Origin: Strongylocentrotus purpuratus
Taxonomy: Eukaryota > Echinodermata > Echinoidea > Camarodonta > Strongylocentrotidae
Length of the DNA: 64,000 nucleotides
Direction: 5' to 3'
Assembly (NCBI RefSeq): GCF_000002235.5
Contig: NW_022145610.1
Coordinates: forward strand, 30,932,306-30,996,305
A model generated the notes under the pieces. It did not search any database. It had not been told where the DNA came from and worked only from the letters and a program-made list of their open reading frames with translations. Numbering within the stretch: position 1 is the first letter of the stretch; the number at the start of each line of letters is the position of its first letter. Made by a program: the position numbers and the translations under genes. Positions 22,436 to 34,228 of this stretch are shown piece after piece.

Positions 22436-22679
22436 ATAAAAAAGGTCTAAGAACGAGAGGGGAGTGACCACTATAAGAATATATGAGTTAAGCCTTATGA
22501 AGGCCTTATAGCTCAAAGCAATACACATTGTCCCATATGATTATTACGTCTTTGTGTAACTGAACCCTTGATATAAAAGGTCTAAGAACGAGAGGGGAGT
22601 GACCAATATAAAAATATATGAGTTAAGCCTTATGAAGGCCTTATAGCTCAAAGCAATACACATTGTCCCATATGATTAT
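22409..22679. repeat. Recent tandem duplication, 135 bp x 2
   Basis: Units start TTACGTCTTTGTGTAACTGA at 22409 and 22544 and differ at only a few positions across 135 bp. Confidence 0.95.
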
Positions 22680-23508
22680 ATTTGTATTCATTGTACCTTT
22701 TAGCATAAATGTGATTTTGAAGTTTTTATCTTAACAGCCAATTTACTTCACGATTAACAATTCAGAAAGCCTTTCACCCAATTCCATTAAAAACACAATT
22801 ATTTCAATTGAAAATCAATACTGCACAATGGAGGCCTTTTTATTCTATTTATGACTTGAAAAGTATGAATACATTTTAAAATGGTTTGATTGAATGTGCA
22901 AATTGGATTTAATAAAACATGAAAAATACCACCAGAGCGGTTTTAAGATTATACTCTGGTTGACATGAATGATGAAATTGATCTTGTAAAAGGAACCTCA
23001 ATCTAGTTCTATCCCTTCAATCCTCTTACCATGCACAACCCAGGATGGATTGGATTTTGAAGGTGATATCTTTCTAACCATGGTCCATAATTTTGTGTTT
23101 TGAAATACAGACTCAAAATGCTCATAAGCTTCATGGAATATTATTAGAAAAATAAATAATATCACTCAATCTTTTAAAAATCAAAACCAGTTTGATTATT
23201 TAAAACAAGATATAACATGACAGGAGTTTGAAGACTAATATTGACATTTAAAGAAGCTTATAAAAATGTACATTGAAATATAAACTTATAATGGTGTTAA
23301 AGAATAATGTGACACTGTGCATTAAAAAAGATAATGGAGTATAGCAACTTTTTTATCTTCCATTCCATAAAAACACAATTACTTTTATTAGAAACTTACC
23401 TAAAGTTTTTCAAGTGAAACAAAATTAATTAAAGAAGCATTTGGATTGTGCATACAACTTACAGGGAGAAATTTAAAGAAAAGGAAAAAGTCCAAGCAGA
23501 AACATGTC
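22680..23508. other. AT-rich noncoding sequence
   Basis: No gene. AATTTAAAG-type words precede the next mobile element. Confidence 0.4.
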
Positions 23509-23901
23509 TTAAAGATAAACTTGAGTTCTGGTAATGCAATTGCATTGTGAAAGAAAAGGTGTGGAATGGATCAGAAAAGTTGATCATATAGCATGTAAGT
23601 AATGGTGTGTAATGCAAGGTTCTGGAGTCATCAAAATCATCATAAATTTGGCAGAGTCTTGGTAAAGTAAAATTCACTTACACAGAAGGATGTATATGGG
23701 ACAACACACATGGTGTCGGGGCTAGTGCTACCTGATTTCCTTATCTTTCTATGCTCATTACTCAGCCAGTATACATTTCCTTCCAAAGTTGTTTGGAACA
23801 TGACATTTATTTGTAATCTTGAACATTCAGTGTAAGTTACGTTAGATTCTGTGAGAATTCATTTTTTTTTTTTTTTTACCAGAACTCAAGTTTATCTTTA
23901 A
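23509..23901. mobile_element. TTAA-family element, near complete
   Basis: Bounded by TTAA at both ends. Left end AGATAAACTTGAGTTCTGG is the inverse of the right end CCAGAACTCAAGTTTATCT. The interior carries the family's TGCATTGTGAAAGAAA, GATCATATAGCAT and TCTGGAGTCATCAAAAT blocks. Confidence 0.85.
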
Positions 23902-24034
23902 TTTGGCTTAATTATATGATCTCCTCCCTACTTAACTGAAAAATAATCGTAAGCACTGATAACACAGAGAGATAAGTTTCTAATCCAGGTAATCTTTCTT
24001 CTTTGCTTGCCATTTCTCATCAGAATCAGATGAC

Positions 24035-24125
24035 CGAGGTAATCAAATATATGTAAAGCGCTTAGAAACTCGGCCAATGCCGATTTTATAAACGCTATAT
24101 AAGCAGAAATATCATTATTATTATC
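24035..24125 (+). mobile_element. SINE 3' fragment with ATT tail
   Basis: GATGACCGAGGTAATCAAAT, GTAAAGCGCTTAGAAACTCG and CGCTATATAAGCAG followed by ATTATTATTA, matching the end of 16865-17045. Confidence 0.65.
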
Positions 24126-24259
24126 AATCGCTTTCTTATTTTTCCAGAAATGACACAAAATCTGGAGAGACTCAAGACCTTCATGAATGAGTTGAAAAGA
24201 TAATTAATTTTATTATAGAACCATCTGCTGATATAGTCATAGCATTGAATAATATCATT

Positions 24260-24910
24260 TTGCATAATGAGCTTATACCCTTTTGGTTCTCATCAGACAA
24301 TACATAGTATTTTTCAGCCAAAAAAATATTTAGTCCTCCTATTTTTTTTCATTTTGTGAAAGATTTAACACCCTTTTGGCTGTCAGCAAAAAATACACAA
24401 CATCCATTGGTACCCAGAGGACTTTAACTTCTATCATTTCAGATAGAGCTATTAACACCCTTCTGGCACTCAGCAAACAATACACAGCATCCATTGGTAC
24501 CCAAAAGACTTTAACTTCTATCAGTTTAGATGATGCTAAAACCCCTTCTGGCGCTCAGCAAACAATAAATAGCATTCATTGAGAGCGAGAGGCCATTACA
24601 GGGAATAATTTTCCTCAAATTTTTTGATTAGCAATTTCAGCCGATGGATAAATATTTCAAATGAAATTCTGTACATTTCTATGGAAGAAAACTGCTACAC
24701 AAAAGATATTTTGTATAGCAGTCATGCAAAAATGCATAGCAAATTGCGATGCGATACCAGGAAAATTATTCCCTGCATTAAGTTCGCACTCTGTGCATAG
24801 AGCTAAGGCCCTTCTAGCGCTCAACAATCAATACATAGCATTCATTGAGAGCTTAAGAGCATTAACTCCTATTTTTCATTTTGAATGAGAGTTAACACCC
24901 TTCTGGCTCT
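24260..24910. repeat. Cluster of hairpin-family arms
   Basis: Arms with CCCTTYTGGC[TG]CTCAGCA occur at about 24370, 24455, 24543, 24808 and 24898, with opposite-strand arms (TTGAGAGCGAGAGGCC, TTGAGAGCTTAAGAGCAT) at about 24579 and 24844. Neighbouring arms share CATCCATTGGTACCC, so local duplication has expanded the cluster. Confidence 0.7.
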
Positions 24911-25338
24911 CAGCAGAAGATACATAATACCTATACAGTCCAATGTGCAATTTTGTAATCTTTTGTGACAGCAGAAAACACTGCAGGAATACCTTTGAGG
25001 CAGGGATGCAAAGTCCTCTTACTGCCCTCTATGATATGTTTTGTACAGTTGGTGTGGATATTCATGCATGTTTATGATAATTTTTTCTTGTGGTAAGGTC
25101 ATGCTTGCTTTTCAATCTAGTAGCTTTATTTGCCATGCAATGTTGCCTTTCTCCAATATAAGTGTACACTTCCACATTTTGATACATTGTGTGCTCCACA
25201 AATTTGTTATGTTATATGTGTTAGAAATGTTTTAGTTACTTTTGTGATACGTAAGATCATCTGAACATCAGCAAACCAATATGATTGGCCTTTTTGGGAT
25301 GCTCTTGCACAGGGGCTAGTGGTGTGATTACGGCCTGT

Positions 25339-25468
25339 GTTACAAAGAGTTAAGATTGATCCAAATCAATCACAAGTTTACAGTCTCCTATCTCTATGTG
25401 CATAGCTGCCATTGATATCAATTGCAAATAAGTTGCGATTAATATCAACTCTTTATAAGACGGGGCCC
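25339..25468. mobile_element. MITE with ACAAAGAGTT ends
   Basis: Left GGCCTGTGTTACAAAGAGTT and right AACTCTTTATAAGACGGGGC are inverse-like, 130 bp in all. No target duplication established. Confidence 0.6.
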
Positions 25469-25469
25469 A

Positions 25470-26335
25470 GCTGTCAATAATTATCTGTTGATACCCGAAG
25501 TGGCTATTGTTCTCAATTGCACATTATGTTCCCCCAAAAAAGTAAATTAAATCTATTCTTCACCTCTAGTAGCAAAGTTCATGTCTCCTGTCTGCCGGAG
25601 GGTGTTAAAGCCTCACTGTACCAGTAGTAGCTACTTGCTCCATCTATATAGAACAAAATGCCTAATTGGTGACCATTGGTCCCCCATGATCCTTTTTTTC
25701 TTATGTTAAATTGAGAGCTGAGTTGATGAGATAGCCACCTGTCAGTGACCACCCTCAGTGGTCTAATCCCTCCTAGCCAAACTAGTACAGATAGCCTTTA
25801 AGTCATATGTCATAAGAGAGTGTTAACAATCTTATGGCTCTTAGCAGAAGATATATTACCCCAAGCATTCGATGACCAAAAATGTTTGAGAACCATTCCT
25901 GACAAAAGTCATCTGTGTTTTGTAAACCTGACTTCTGCAAGTCTACAATCCCTGCTCTTCAATTCCAAAGGTAAAGTCCTTTACCCCTATCCATCCTACA
26001 TGGTTTTCACAATAGTGTGATCATCACATACAGTGCCATTTATATATTCTGGAGGCTTAATAAAGGGACACATTCAAGCCTGATTGACTGTCATTTGACC
26101 TGTATTTTCTGATGATGATAGAAGAAAGAAAAGGAGTCACAAAAGAGGATCTAATGATAACCCGGAGAAGTCAAGGGCAAGAGGAAATAAGAGGTAGATC
26201 AGATGATGAGGATTGGGAAGGTGGATGATGGTAGTGCTATCATCTCTTTGGAGGTGAGCTTAAGTAGAAATTGATGAGGAAGGTGTGTATTGATGGAAAA
26301 GAGGAAATGCAGAGTTGGATGATAGAACAGAGAGA
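25470..26335. other. Noncoding sequence
   Basis: No supported gene. One hairpin-family arm at about 25818-25848 (TTATGGCTCTTAGCAGAAGA). Confidence 0.4.
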
Positions 26336-26536
26336 AATAGTAAGAGAGAGAGAGAGAGAGAGAACAAATCAGGATAGAGAATATATGAAGAAGTGAGATA
26401 AGGCTGATAGCAAGAGATAAAGGTTAACTTGAGTTTGGTACTTGTTTCTTACTCCTCCCCCTTTTCCTTATTCTTCACCATCTCCTGCACCTTCTCCCTC
26501 TCCCTCTTTATCTCCCTCTCCACCTCATGCTATTTC

Positions 26537-26543
26537 CCTCCCC

Positions 26544-26601
<58 letters not shown>

Positions 26602-26676
26602 ACTCACACTCTCTCTCTCTCTATTCTCTCTCTCTCTCTCTCTTTCTCTCCCTCTCTCTTTCTTTCTTTCTTTCTT

Positions 26677-26718
<42 letters not shown>

Positions 26719-26760
26719 CCCCTCTCCTCTATCTGTCTGTCTCTCTCTCTCTCTCTCTTA
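26537..26760. repeat. Poly-C/(CT)n domain with TTTC block
   Basis: About 16 C at 26537-26554 runs into (CT)n, then (CTTT)n at about 26658-26680 and more (CT)n. Confidence 0.95.
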
Positions 26761-26952
26761 TACAGGTCTGGTAGAATCATCTGCAAACTAAAAAATGGTC
26801 CACAACAAAGAAAAAGAATATTTAATAAAAGCAAGAGACACCCTTGGCAAAAGGGTGACATTGTCACAGAAACAAACGCGAGCCAAAAGGACATTAAGTA
26901 TAATATTGTCTATTGGGAGCTAGAAGGACGTCTAGTCGTCTACTCATATTCA

Positions 26953-27317
26953 TTAAAGGTAAAGACCAGTATTGGAAACACCCCAATTTCAAAAAATGAA
27001 AAGGAAGCTCTCATTACCAATCATGTGAAAGGATATGTTTTGACTAATACATGATGATAAAAAAAATTGCCGGGAAACCGCCTACTAATTCATATATTTG
27101 GTAAATTTGTTTCTCTCATGGTCTGTGAGAGATATAGGGTAGTCCCATATACATATAGTGCTTGTAACTTTACGAAGAATGGGCCAAATTTCTTATCATT
27201 TTGATGATTCCAGAACCTTGCAGATGCTAGATGCTAGATGATCAACCTTTTATGATCGATTCCACAACGTTTCTTTCACAATGCAATCGCATGACCAGAA
27301 CTGGTCTTTATCTTTAA
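26953..27317. mobile_element. TTAA-family element, complete (subtype A)
   Basis: TTAA at both ends; termini AGGTAAAGACCAGT and ACTGGTCTTTATCT are inverse apart from one base. The interior has CCGGGAAACCGCCTACTAAT and TTTGATGATTCCAGAACCTT. About 365 bp, noncoding. Nearly the same sequence occurs at 44055-44428 and, inverted, at 32155-32558. Confidence 0.9.
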
Positions 27318-27714
27318 CACAGAATTTACCCCATTCTGTCTCTGTATAGAGAAATTCGTGTTCGGTACGACAAATAAATAATATCTCACAAACAAATTTT
27401 GACAGAGAATGAAAGATAACTGTACAGTGAGCTCAATAGCATGAGGACATCCAGCTGGGAAAGTTGATCAATAGAACAAGTAGTCCCATATGAGCATTTG
27501 TGTGTGGGTGCTCTTCAGTGTAAGCAATACTGGGGTTCAAGATTACCGTTAAGAGGCAGAGAGAGAGCGCTAGAACTGAAGAGGCACAGGGAAAGAGATG
27601 GATAGATCGAAGATGTGGACAGATCGAAAAAGAGGATGGATCGTAAAAGAGGATGGATCGTAAAAAAGAGGGGGAGAAAATCAGGATTTCCTATCGAACG
27701 AAAGGGCTGACAAT

Positions 27715-27955
27715 GAACTTTTCAAATCCATTCTTTCCATATCAGCTTTCAGTTGACTGTTCTCAGACGGCAAGCCTAATTAGAGTTGGTGGGCGATCCT
27801 ATCCACCCATGCACCGGCCTTTTCTAGCCAACCCGTGGCTCGTCGACGCAGCGATAGATATGGGTGATTAAACTCGGGCTATGATTGTGTGATAAGTAGT
27901 CAAGCGAGGGCAGATGACAATGTCGGTCACGAAGCTGCAGGTAAAGATAATATAC
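27715..27955. promoter_or_regulatory. Candidate cis-regulatory island
   Basis: GC-richer unique block with a palindromic homeodomain core (CCTAATTAGAG) and no convincing coding frame, though a plus-strand donor-like CTGCAG|GTAAAG is present at about 27948. Regulatory role is inference. Confidence 0.25.
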
Positions 27956-28125
27956 GAGGATCTAATACAGGGATGTTTCACAAACTCATCATTTACATCA
28001 TAGGCACCTTTTAGCTCATAATTTTCTTTTGAGAGCTAGAGAAGGGCACTAAATTGGAGCAAAATAACATACATACATAGGTTAGCACTCTTCTGGCTCT
28101 GAGCGGATTTGACTATATGCCCATT

Positions 28126-28548
28126 TCCCGGTGGGGTCACTCCCCACAGAGGGTGACACGTATGACCATTACCACAAATGCAAATAACCCCCTTTAGCGG
28201 TCAATTTCAAGGAAATTTTGTGAATTTTAACCCCCTTTTTCATGTCAAAAGGACAAAATCGTACTTTGGAATACCCCTATTTATAAGATTGTAAGGACAC
28301 TTTCGCAAATTTACCCCTATTTTACCATATTCCAAGGACAAGATTTTATATCCTTTTTTTTCTTCCGGTTTTCTCTTTTCCCTTTTCCTGACCCCTATTT
28401 ATCAGTTTCGGGGACACCTGTACACCCCTATTTTCTACATTTCGAGGAATATTTTGTCCGTGGACATTGCTTGAAATTGACTCCTTTTTTCACGATTTTG
28501 GTAACGATCATGCGGTCCCTTAGTCGCATTGAGTGACCCCACCGGGGC
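28126..28548. mobile_element. Palindrome-ended element with CCCCTATTT subrepeats
   Basis: Left CCCGGTGGGGTCACTC and right GAGTGACCCCACCGGGG are near-perfect inverses about 420 bp apart. The interior repeats a degenerate unit (ACCCCTATTT ... TTCRAGGACA) about five times. Confidence 0.75.
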
Positions 28549-28856
28549 CCTTAACACACAGTCCAAATACCATTTTGAAAAATCATTGTGTTTTCTGGGC
28601 TGCCATTTACAAAGCCATAAAACGAACATCAGTGTTCGCTTATTCCGATTTTGGGGGTGAGTAGTGCGCATGCGCCACTGCCCAGCATGCAATCAGACAG
28701 AGAGCTTTGTTTGTTTTATTTCTGAAAATCATCATAAAAAACACAATATAACAAATCAAAAGGACTTTTATGACAATAATAGAATGATAAAATGGTTGGA
28801 TAGTCCATTTCAGAGCCAGTAACCTAATGGTCCTCTTCTTCCATGGAGTCCAGGGG

Positions 28857-29007
28857 GGCGTTTCACAAAACTTGTCATCAGTGACAAATGACAATTTGTG
28901 TTATAAGCTAACGGTACTGAAATCCTTGATTTTGATTGGTTATCAGCAGATTTGTCACTAATATTTGTCATTTGTCATTGAAAAAAGGCTTTGTGAAACA
29001 CCCCCCA
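28857..29007. mobile_element. Foldback MITE with GTTTCACAAA ends
   Basis: GGGGGGCGTTTCACAAAACT at the left and GCTTTGTGAAACACCCCCC at the right. The interior TTGTCATCAGTGACAAATGA and its inverse extend the foldback over most of the 150 bp. Related to 37648-37795. Confidence 0.8.
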
Positions 29008-29199
29008 GGAGCGAGAAGAGTCACATGACCCAAAACTGTAATGAATATAATATAACAATCATTTTTCATAGATTGTGGGCAGAGTTTTCTTGGCCTAAGC
29101 ACTCAAAGTTTTAATTAAAATGGGGCTGTTTAAGGAGCATGGACACATTTGACAGTTTTAATGCAGACTTTTGTGTCTATAGGCTCTTTTTAATCTCAG

Positions 29200-29480
29200 C
29201 TAATAGTTCAAATCTCAAGTCTTGTCAGACAAAGCGAGTGGTTAATGCAAATGGGTAATGACATTTAAAAGCTGTTTAATCGACCACCATTCGGCATCAA
29301 TAATTAAAGCCTGCCAGTATGTGGTCTCCGTTGGTACGTGGGAGGGAGAGGAAGATGAGATAAAATCTGGAGTTTGGTTGATCAGAGAAAATTTAATAAT
29401 TCATCAAAAGCTTGATGCCATGCTCAGTCACGTGCAGTTAACAGATGAAGCACTCCGAAAAAAAGGTAGAATATGATGTC
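29200..29480. promoter_or_regulatory. Candidate cis-regulatory island
   Basis: Unique sequence with an octamer word in GTTAATGCAAATGGGTAATG and AATAATTAAAGC. A plus-strand open frame through 29300-29465 ends at an AAAG|GTAGAA donor-like site, but its only acceptor is weak, so regulatory sequence and an unrecognised exon are both possible. Confidence 0.25.
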
Positions 29481-29959
29481 ATTTCTTCAATAATGTGGGT
29501 TTTGTTATAAACCTGGATTTTATTCCTATACCAAACATTAAACAATGGACATATTATGCAGAGAACAAATTCTTGGGGGGGGGGCATATAGTTGCTTAAA
29601 TGTAACAGCGTATGTTTTATCCTTCTGATACAAAATTTGCACACACAAAAACTTGATATAAAAGGAAAAACAAGAACTTGATTTAACATTCAGTAAGGTT
29701 TAAGACAAACATGAATCTCCCATCTGCTTTATAACTCTTAAAACTAACAGCCATTACATTTTTTCTTGGGGGATATTAGGGGCTTAAACCCCTCCTAAAA
29801 AACATTCAAGGGACCCCTATCTTTATATGAGTCTGATAACAGTCGACTGCACATGCTTTCGGTATCATAGAACACTCTAATCTCATCCCATCAACCCTCT
29901 TAGTAGTATTAATAATCAGAGTGAATTTTAGCACTCATCAATGCCATAGTATTTACAAC

Positions 29960-30245
29960 CTTCCGGCTCTCATTAGACACATTAGGCACCATTGCGTTAA
30001 TGCATCCTTACCTAATACATCTAATTCCCCAGGTAGCTAGAAAGATCTAATTGAACTCAATCAGTGAGTTTGATCAATAATTGCCGCTACAATTCCAAAT
30101 TCGGGAATTACAAAAATAAATTTTCATTGATTTGTTCGATCTTTCCGCACACGCAAATGCACCGCTCTGCTGCTGCGGTGTAATGAGATAGGTCATTAGC
30201 TTAGCTTATGCTTTTTTCATTAAGGGCTTTTATTTAATCTCTTTA
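29960..30245. promoter_or_regulatory. Candidate cis-regulatory island
   Basis: Homeodomain-type cores (GTTAATGCAT, TCTAATTGAAC, ATAATTGCC, TCATTAGC) clustered in unique sequence with no coding frame. Confidence 0.25.
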
Positions 30246-30249
30246 AAAT

Positions 30250-31345
30250 AGGTGTATCACAAATTATTCTCTGAAATTTTTTTTTTTACATAACATGCCC
30301 AGTAAATAGTATGACACACCAGATAGGAGCTTGCAAGTCACAGATATATAAGGCATTTTCCTTCCTTCAATCATTCAATATCAATATTTTTGAGACACAT
30401 TGAATTTTGGCGAGATGATATCTAAAAAAAAGTTATCACTTTAAAGTAACATACCATCATCATTCTACATGTTGTTTTTTATACATTTTATGTTCCTGTT
30501 TAAATCTTTCAGAGTCTGTTGCGCCAGTGAGCAAAAACACTTCATCTCCTGTGTTTATTTTACTCAATAGAAAGCTTCATATATCTGCCATTATTGAAAA
30601 TTGAAATTCGGTACAATATGAAGAGAGGGAGAGAGGAAGAGAGGGAGAGAGGAAGAGAGGGAGAGAGGAAGAGAGAGGACATCATCAGAGAGAGAAAGAT
30701 ATGAGAGTAGTTGCATGAATTAGCATTTAGAAATATGGAAACTTTCAGATATGTAATGGATTGCTGAAAATCAATACCATTTCAATTTCTGATGGCATTG
30801 AAATTTGAGCATCCTCAAATGATTCTTTTCATGAGAAAAGATGCATGAACGATGCTGTACACATAAACAAGGATTACGGTTGATCTGTTTTTATTCTTGT
30901 TTTTTTTGTAGCTGTATTGAATATTAAGTTTTAAAAAAGCAACCAAGCTCTGTTACTCTTTTGGGCAAGAAGAATATCCATAGATAGAGAGTGAAATGTA
31001 CTGGTTTTCAACTTAAACACCCCCCCCCCCCCAACAAAAATCAACTTTTACTGCCAAATAATTAATTTCAATAATTCAGTTTACCTTATAGGTATTAACT
31101 GTAATTGACTGATCTTCCTAAATCACTTGGAAAAAACTTTTGTAAATACTACTTGCAAACTTTCAACAAAACATTTAACACTGGTATAGATTAATCTTGC
31201 ACTGGATACATTTAAATTATCAGTATAATGCAGCCTTTAGAATATCTATTTCATGACAAAAACAATGTAGCACAACCTTGTTGTAACAAACTTGCAGACA
31301 ATGTCTACCTTTACATTCTCTTTACCTGGATGTGATAATATGAAC
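30250..31345. other. AT-rich noncoding sequence
   Basis: Contains a 16-bp purine minisatellite at about 30622-30680 and a poly-C of about 13 at 31020-31032. No gene. Confidence 0.45.
30622..30680. repeat. Purine minisatellite (GAGAGAGGGAGAGAGGAA unit)
   Basis: Three to four regular copies of a 16- to 18-bp purine unit. Confidence 0.85.
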
Positions 31346-31346
31346 T

Positions 31347-31545
31347 TCATTCTAGTTTGCAGGGACCTTTATTTTGTCTTATTGAAGGAAGGGTACTCTG
31401 GGATTTAAGGCGGATGTGGGAAATGGGCGGAACCCTGACAGACGAGGGCTCACTCTCTTCATGACGGAGTGGCATCCCCACCACATAGCTAATATTTGGC
31501 AGCCTTCTCCAAATTGTTTGTTCACGAGTAGGAAATGCTTTTAGA
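31347..31545 (-). other. Open frame in a GC-richer island, possible exon
   Basis: A minus-strand acceptor (GGGTCTTCAG) precedes a 65-codon frame containing FPTREQTIWRRLPNISYVV and EESEPSSVRVPPISHIRL, ending in TGA. Phase 1 entry would suit the exon at 46963-47083, but no donor is present, so it would have to be a terminal exon, which conflicts with downstream exons of the same gene. A conserved noncoding island is an equal alternative. Confidence 0.22.
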
Positions 31546-31708
31546 GTGTTTCCCACTGCTGAAGACCCGTGGTGGGTATGCTACGGTTCAGTGGTGCACA
31601 GCCCCTTTTCAATGAATGCGCTATGTGATTTAGGTGCTTCCATAGGCAGTGCACTTCCAGCCAAAGCGTCATGAACTGACTATAAAGTTTTACATAAGGG
31701 CACTACAT

Positions 31709-31841
31709 CTGCTGAAGCCAGAAGGGCACCAACTCTACAGAGACAGAAGGGCATTAGATTCTACACAGATTGCTAGAAGGACGTTAACTCTAAAGGGAGT
31801 GATAAAGGCAATCAGTTAATATCCTTCTTGCTCCAAGGAGA
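31709..31841. repeat. Hairpin-family arm cluster
   Basis: Three left-type arms (GAAGCCAGAAGGGCACCAAC; GACAGAAGGGCATTAG; GCTAGAAGGACGTTAACTC) followed by one inverse arm (GTTAATATCCTTCTTGCTCC). Confidence 0.65.
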
Positions 31842-31881
31842 AGATAAGTAATGATGCTACGGCAGTGCATGAGGAGGAGAG

Positions 31882-32089
31882 CTAGTTGGAAGGAAAAAAA
31901 GAAGGACGGACGGATGAGGGCGGATAGGGAGGACAAACAGCGGATGTGACGACAGACGAACACGTGGAGAGCACATGGTCTGCAACCACACGCAAAGAGC
32001 GTGCTTCATTATAATAACGACTTTGATACTGATAGTCTGGTTTTTGTTTGGCTTCTTCAAATTTTTGGATGCATTTTTTGGCAGACTGA
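31882..32089 (-). other. Open frame behind a strong acceptor, possible terminal exon
   Basis: On the minus strand a very good acceptor (CATTTCTCCTCCTATGTCAG) is followed by two open frames. One (phase 2) reads QSAKKCIQKFEEAKQKPDY and then a Tyr-rich hydrophilic stretch. The other (phase 1) is lysine- and valine-rich. No donor of quality follows and both frames run to a stop. The phase-2 peptide looks coding-like, but I cannot connect it to the gene. Confidence 0.25.
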
Positions 32090-32154
32090 CTGACATAGGA
32101 GGAGAAATGATGAGCAAACATCCATCCATGATCACCTTCACCTTTCTCATTCAC

Positions 32155-32558
32155 TTAAAGATAAAGACCAGTTATGGTTATGCGATTGCATTGTGAAAGA
32201 AACGTGGAATCGATCGGAAAAGGTTGATCATCTAGCATAGATGTATTGGTGTGTACTGCAAGGTTCTGGAATCATCAAAATGATAAGAAATTTGGCCCAG
32301 TCTTCGTAAAGTTACAAGCACTGTACACAGAAAGATGTATATGGGACTATACGCACACGTGCGCTACACGTGCGTTTATCTCTCACAGACCATGTAGATA
32401 AACTAATTTACCAAATATATCAATTAGTAGGCGGTTTCCCGGCAAAATTGTTATCATCACTTATTAGTCAAAACATATTCTTTCACATGATTGGTAATAA
32501 GAGCTTCCATTTCATTTTTTGAAATTGGGGCGTTTCCAATACTGGTCTTTACCTTTAA
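32155..32558. mobile_element. TTAA-family element, inverted copy
   Basis: TTAA at both ends; left AGATAAAGACCAGTTATGG and right ATACTGGTCTTTACCT. It is inverted relative to 26953-27317 and slightly longer, with a short ACACGTGCG-type palindrome near the middle. Confidence 0.88.
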
Positions 32559-32946
32559 GCCACTCAATACACGTTTCTCTTAAAAACACAGCATCCGCTT
32601 AGGTTTATGCTATGCAGAATATAATGGTACAATAAAAAAAATCCTTAGGGTAGGTTTTACGTTCTGGCGATGAAAAAAGAACTAGACAGAATCTCCAAGA
32701 CTGCAGATGAATTATTTTTCCAAAACTTTTTGTTCAAAACTGCATAATAACTGATTAAGTTGTTTTTGCAACGAGCTTCTTTATTCCAAACACCCATTTC
32801 ATGCATTTATAAGAACAGAGCAGAATGAGTTTTACCCAGTTCCTTTTGAAAAATTCTTCCAATATAGGAACTCAAGATTGCCTTAATCCTAGAGTCTCTC
32901 ATGTTTCTCAATTCATCAATGCCTTCAGAGTTGGATCTTTTTTCTT

Positions 32947-32981
32947 CTCTCTCTCTCTCTTCTCCCTCTCTTTTGTCGCTG

Positions 32982-33073
<92 letters not shown>

Positions 33074-33075
33074 AC
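32947..33075. repeat. (CT)n/(TA)n microsatellite
   Basis: About 110 bp of CT repeat ending in TATATATATATATG. Confidence 0.95.
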
Positions 33076-34060
33076 TGATTTACTCAAAAAGAGGCTTTTC
33101 CTACAAGACTTAAGTAGCTTGCTTTCTCATAATCAAAGTCAAGCAGGCCACTGCACTTTTAATGCATATGAAAGACAAAATATTTCTCACCTACATCGAC
33201 TTACTGCAAATTCCTAAATCGTCCGTCGCGAGTCAAAAGGCTGTTAAAACATATACCTTGACATAGACGAAACGCCCTTCTGGCACTCAACAGACTATGT
33301 CATAATTACTACTTAAAAACCATTGTATGAGTGACAGGGAAGTGAAGCGAGTCTTATGGGGTTATTTACACATGGTGACTTCGACATTGGTACGAGTATG
33401 GAACTCCCCTTAATCAAATATGGCTGATGTAAAATGAGAATGTAGATGTATGTACCCTTAAAGGCATCGTTTGACAATGTTAAATCTGAGATGCACGGCC
33501 CTATGTGTTATCAGTGTCTGTGATATGATGTAATATTGAAGCCCTAAACAAATTGCTCTTCAAAATGATCAAGAAGTGCCTCAAAAAAGTAAAAAAATCT
33601 TTAAGTGACCGGTTTTTACCATACTAGTTACCCCCAATAGACTGTAGTGTTATGAAAATCGTTTGACAAACGGTTTTCAAAATTTGTAATTCCAATCATA
33701 AATATCTTGATAATCAAACAAGTGATCGGTTCGTAAAATTCATGGGTTTCTGACTGACCTAAAGGTTTATTATCATTGAAACATGAGCTAAATCCAGGAT
33801 TTTGTTTCAGAATCTGAGACAAAGTTACTGGATCCCTTTAATTCTCATTCAGAATGGTAAATTGACAGAGTTAGGGTGTGTCCTCCTAGCAGACACTGTT
33901 ATGATGAATGTATGATGTGGCATGGTTCTGTAGAGTTCATATAGGAAGGAATTCTGGAATATACATGTGCTTTGATAAAAAGAGAGTACATCATAATCAG
34001 TTGAGGGTGGTTGAGAAAAGAAGGCACACAGCAGGAAATGGAGATTATATCATCTGCTAA
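33076..34060. other. Noncoding sequence, possible degraded TTAA element
   Basis: A CCTTAAAGGCATCGTTTGAC start at about 33458 and an inverse-like ACTGGATCCCTTTAA end at about 33827-33841 may be a diverged 380-bp element. No gene. One hairpin-family arm at about 33268-33292. Confidence 0.35.
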
Positions 34061-34065
34061 TACCC

Positions 34066-34228
34066 TAGTCGCACAGAGGAGACAAACAGATCGAACACAG
34101 ACAAAAAACAACTCACATAGCCCCAAATGGTCAAGCTTTGTTCAGTTTAGAGTCGGTTTGGGATGGGTCAAGCTTTAGTCAGTTTTCAGTTGCTTTTGGG
34201 ATTGGTTTGGCAGTGTGACTTAAGTATA
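34066..34228. mobile_element. MITE-like element with GTCACAC ends
   Basis: Left TACCCTAGTCGCACAG and right GTGTGACTTAAGTATA are inverse-like, and the interior carries TCAAGCTTTRKTCAGTTT twice. Similar ends bound 41408-41523 and 45303-45441. Confidence 0.45.

Noticed and set aside
29258-29476. Plus-strand open frame ending at AAAG|GTAGAA
   Set aside because: Coding-like in part, but the only acceptor is weak and no partner exon was found; kept as a regulatory candidate.
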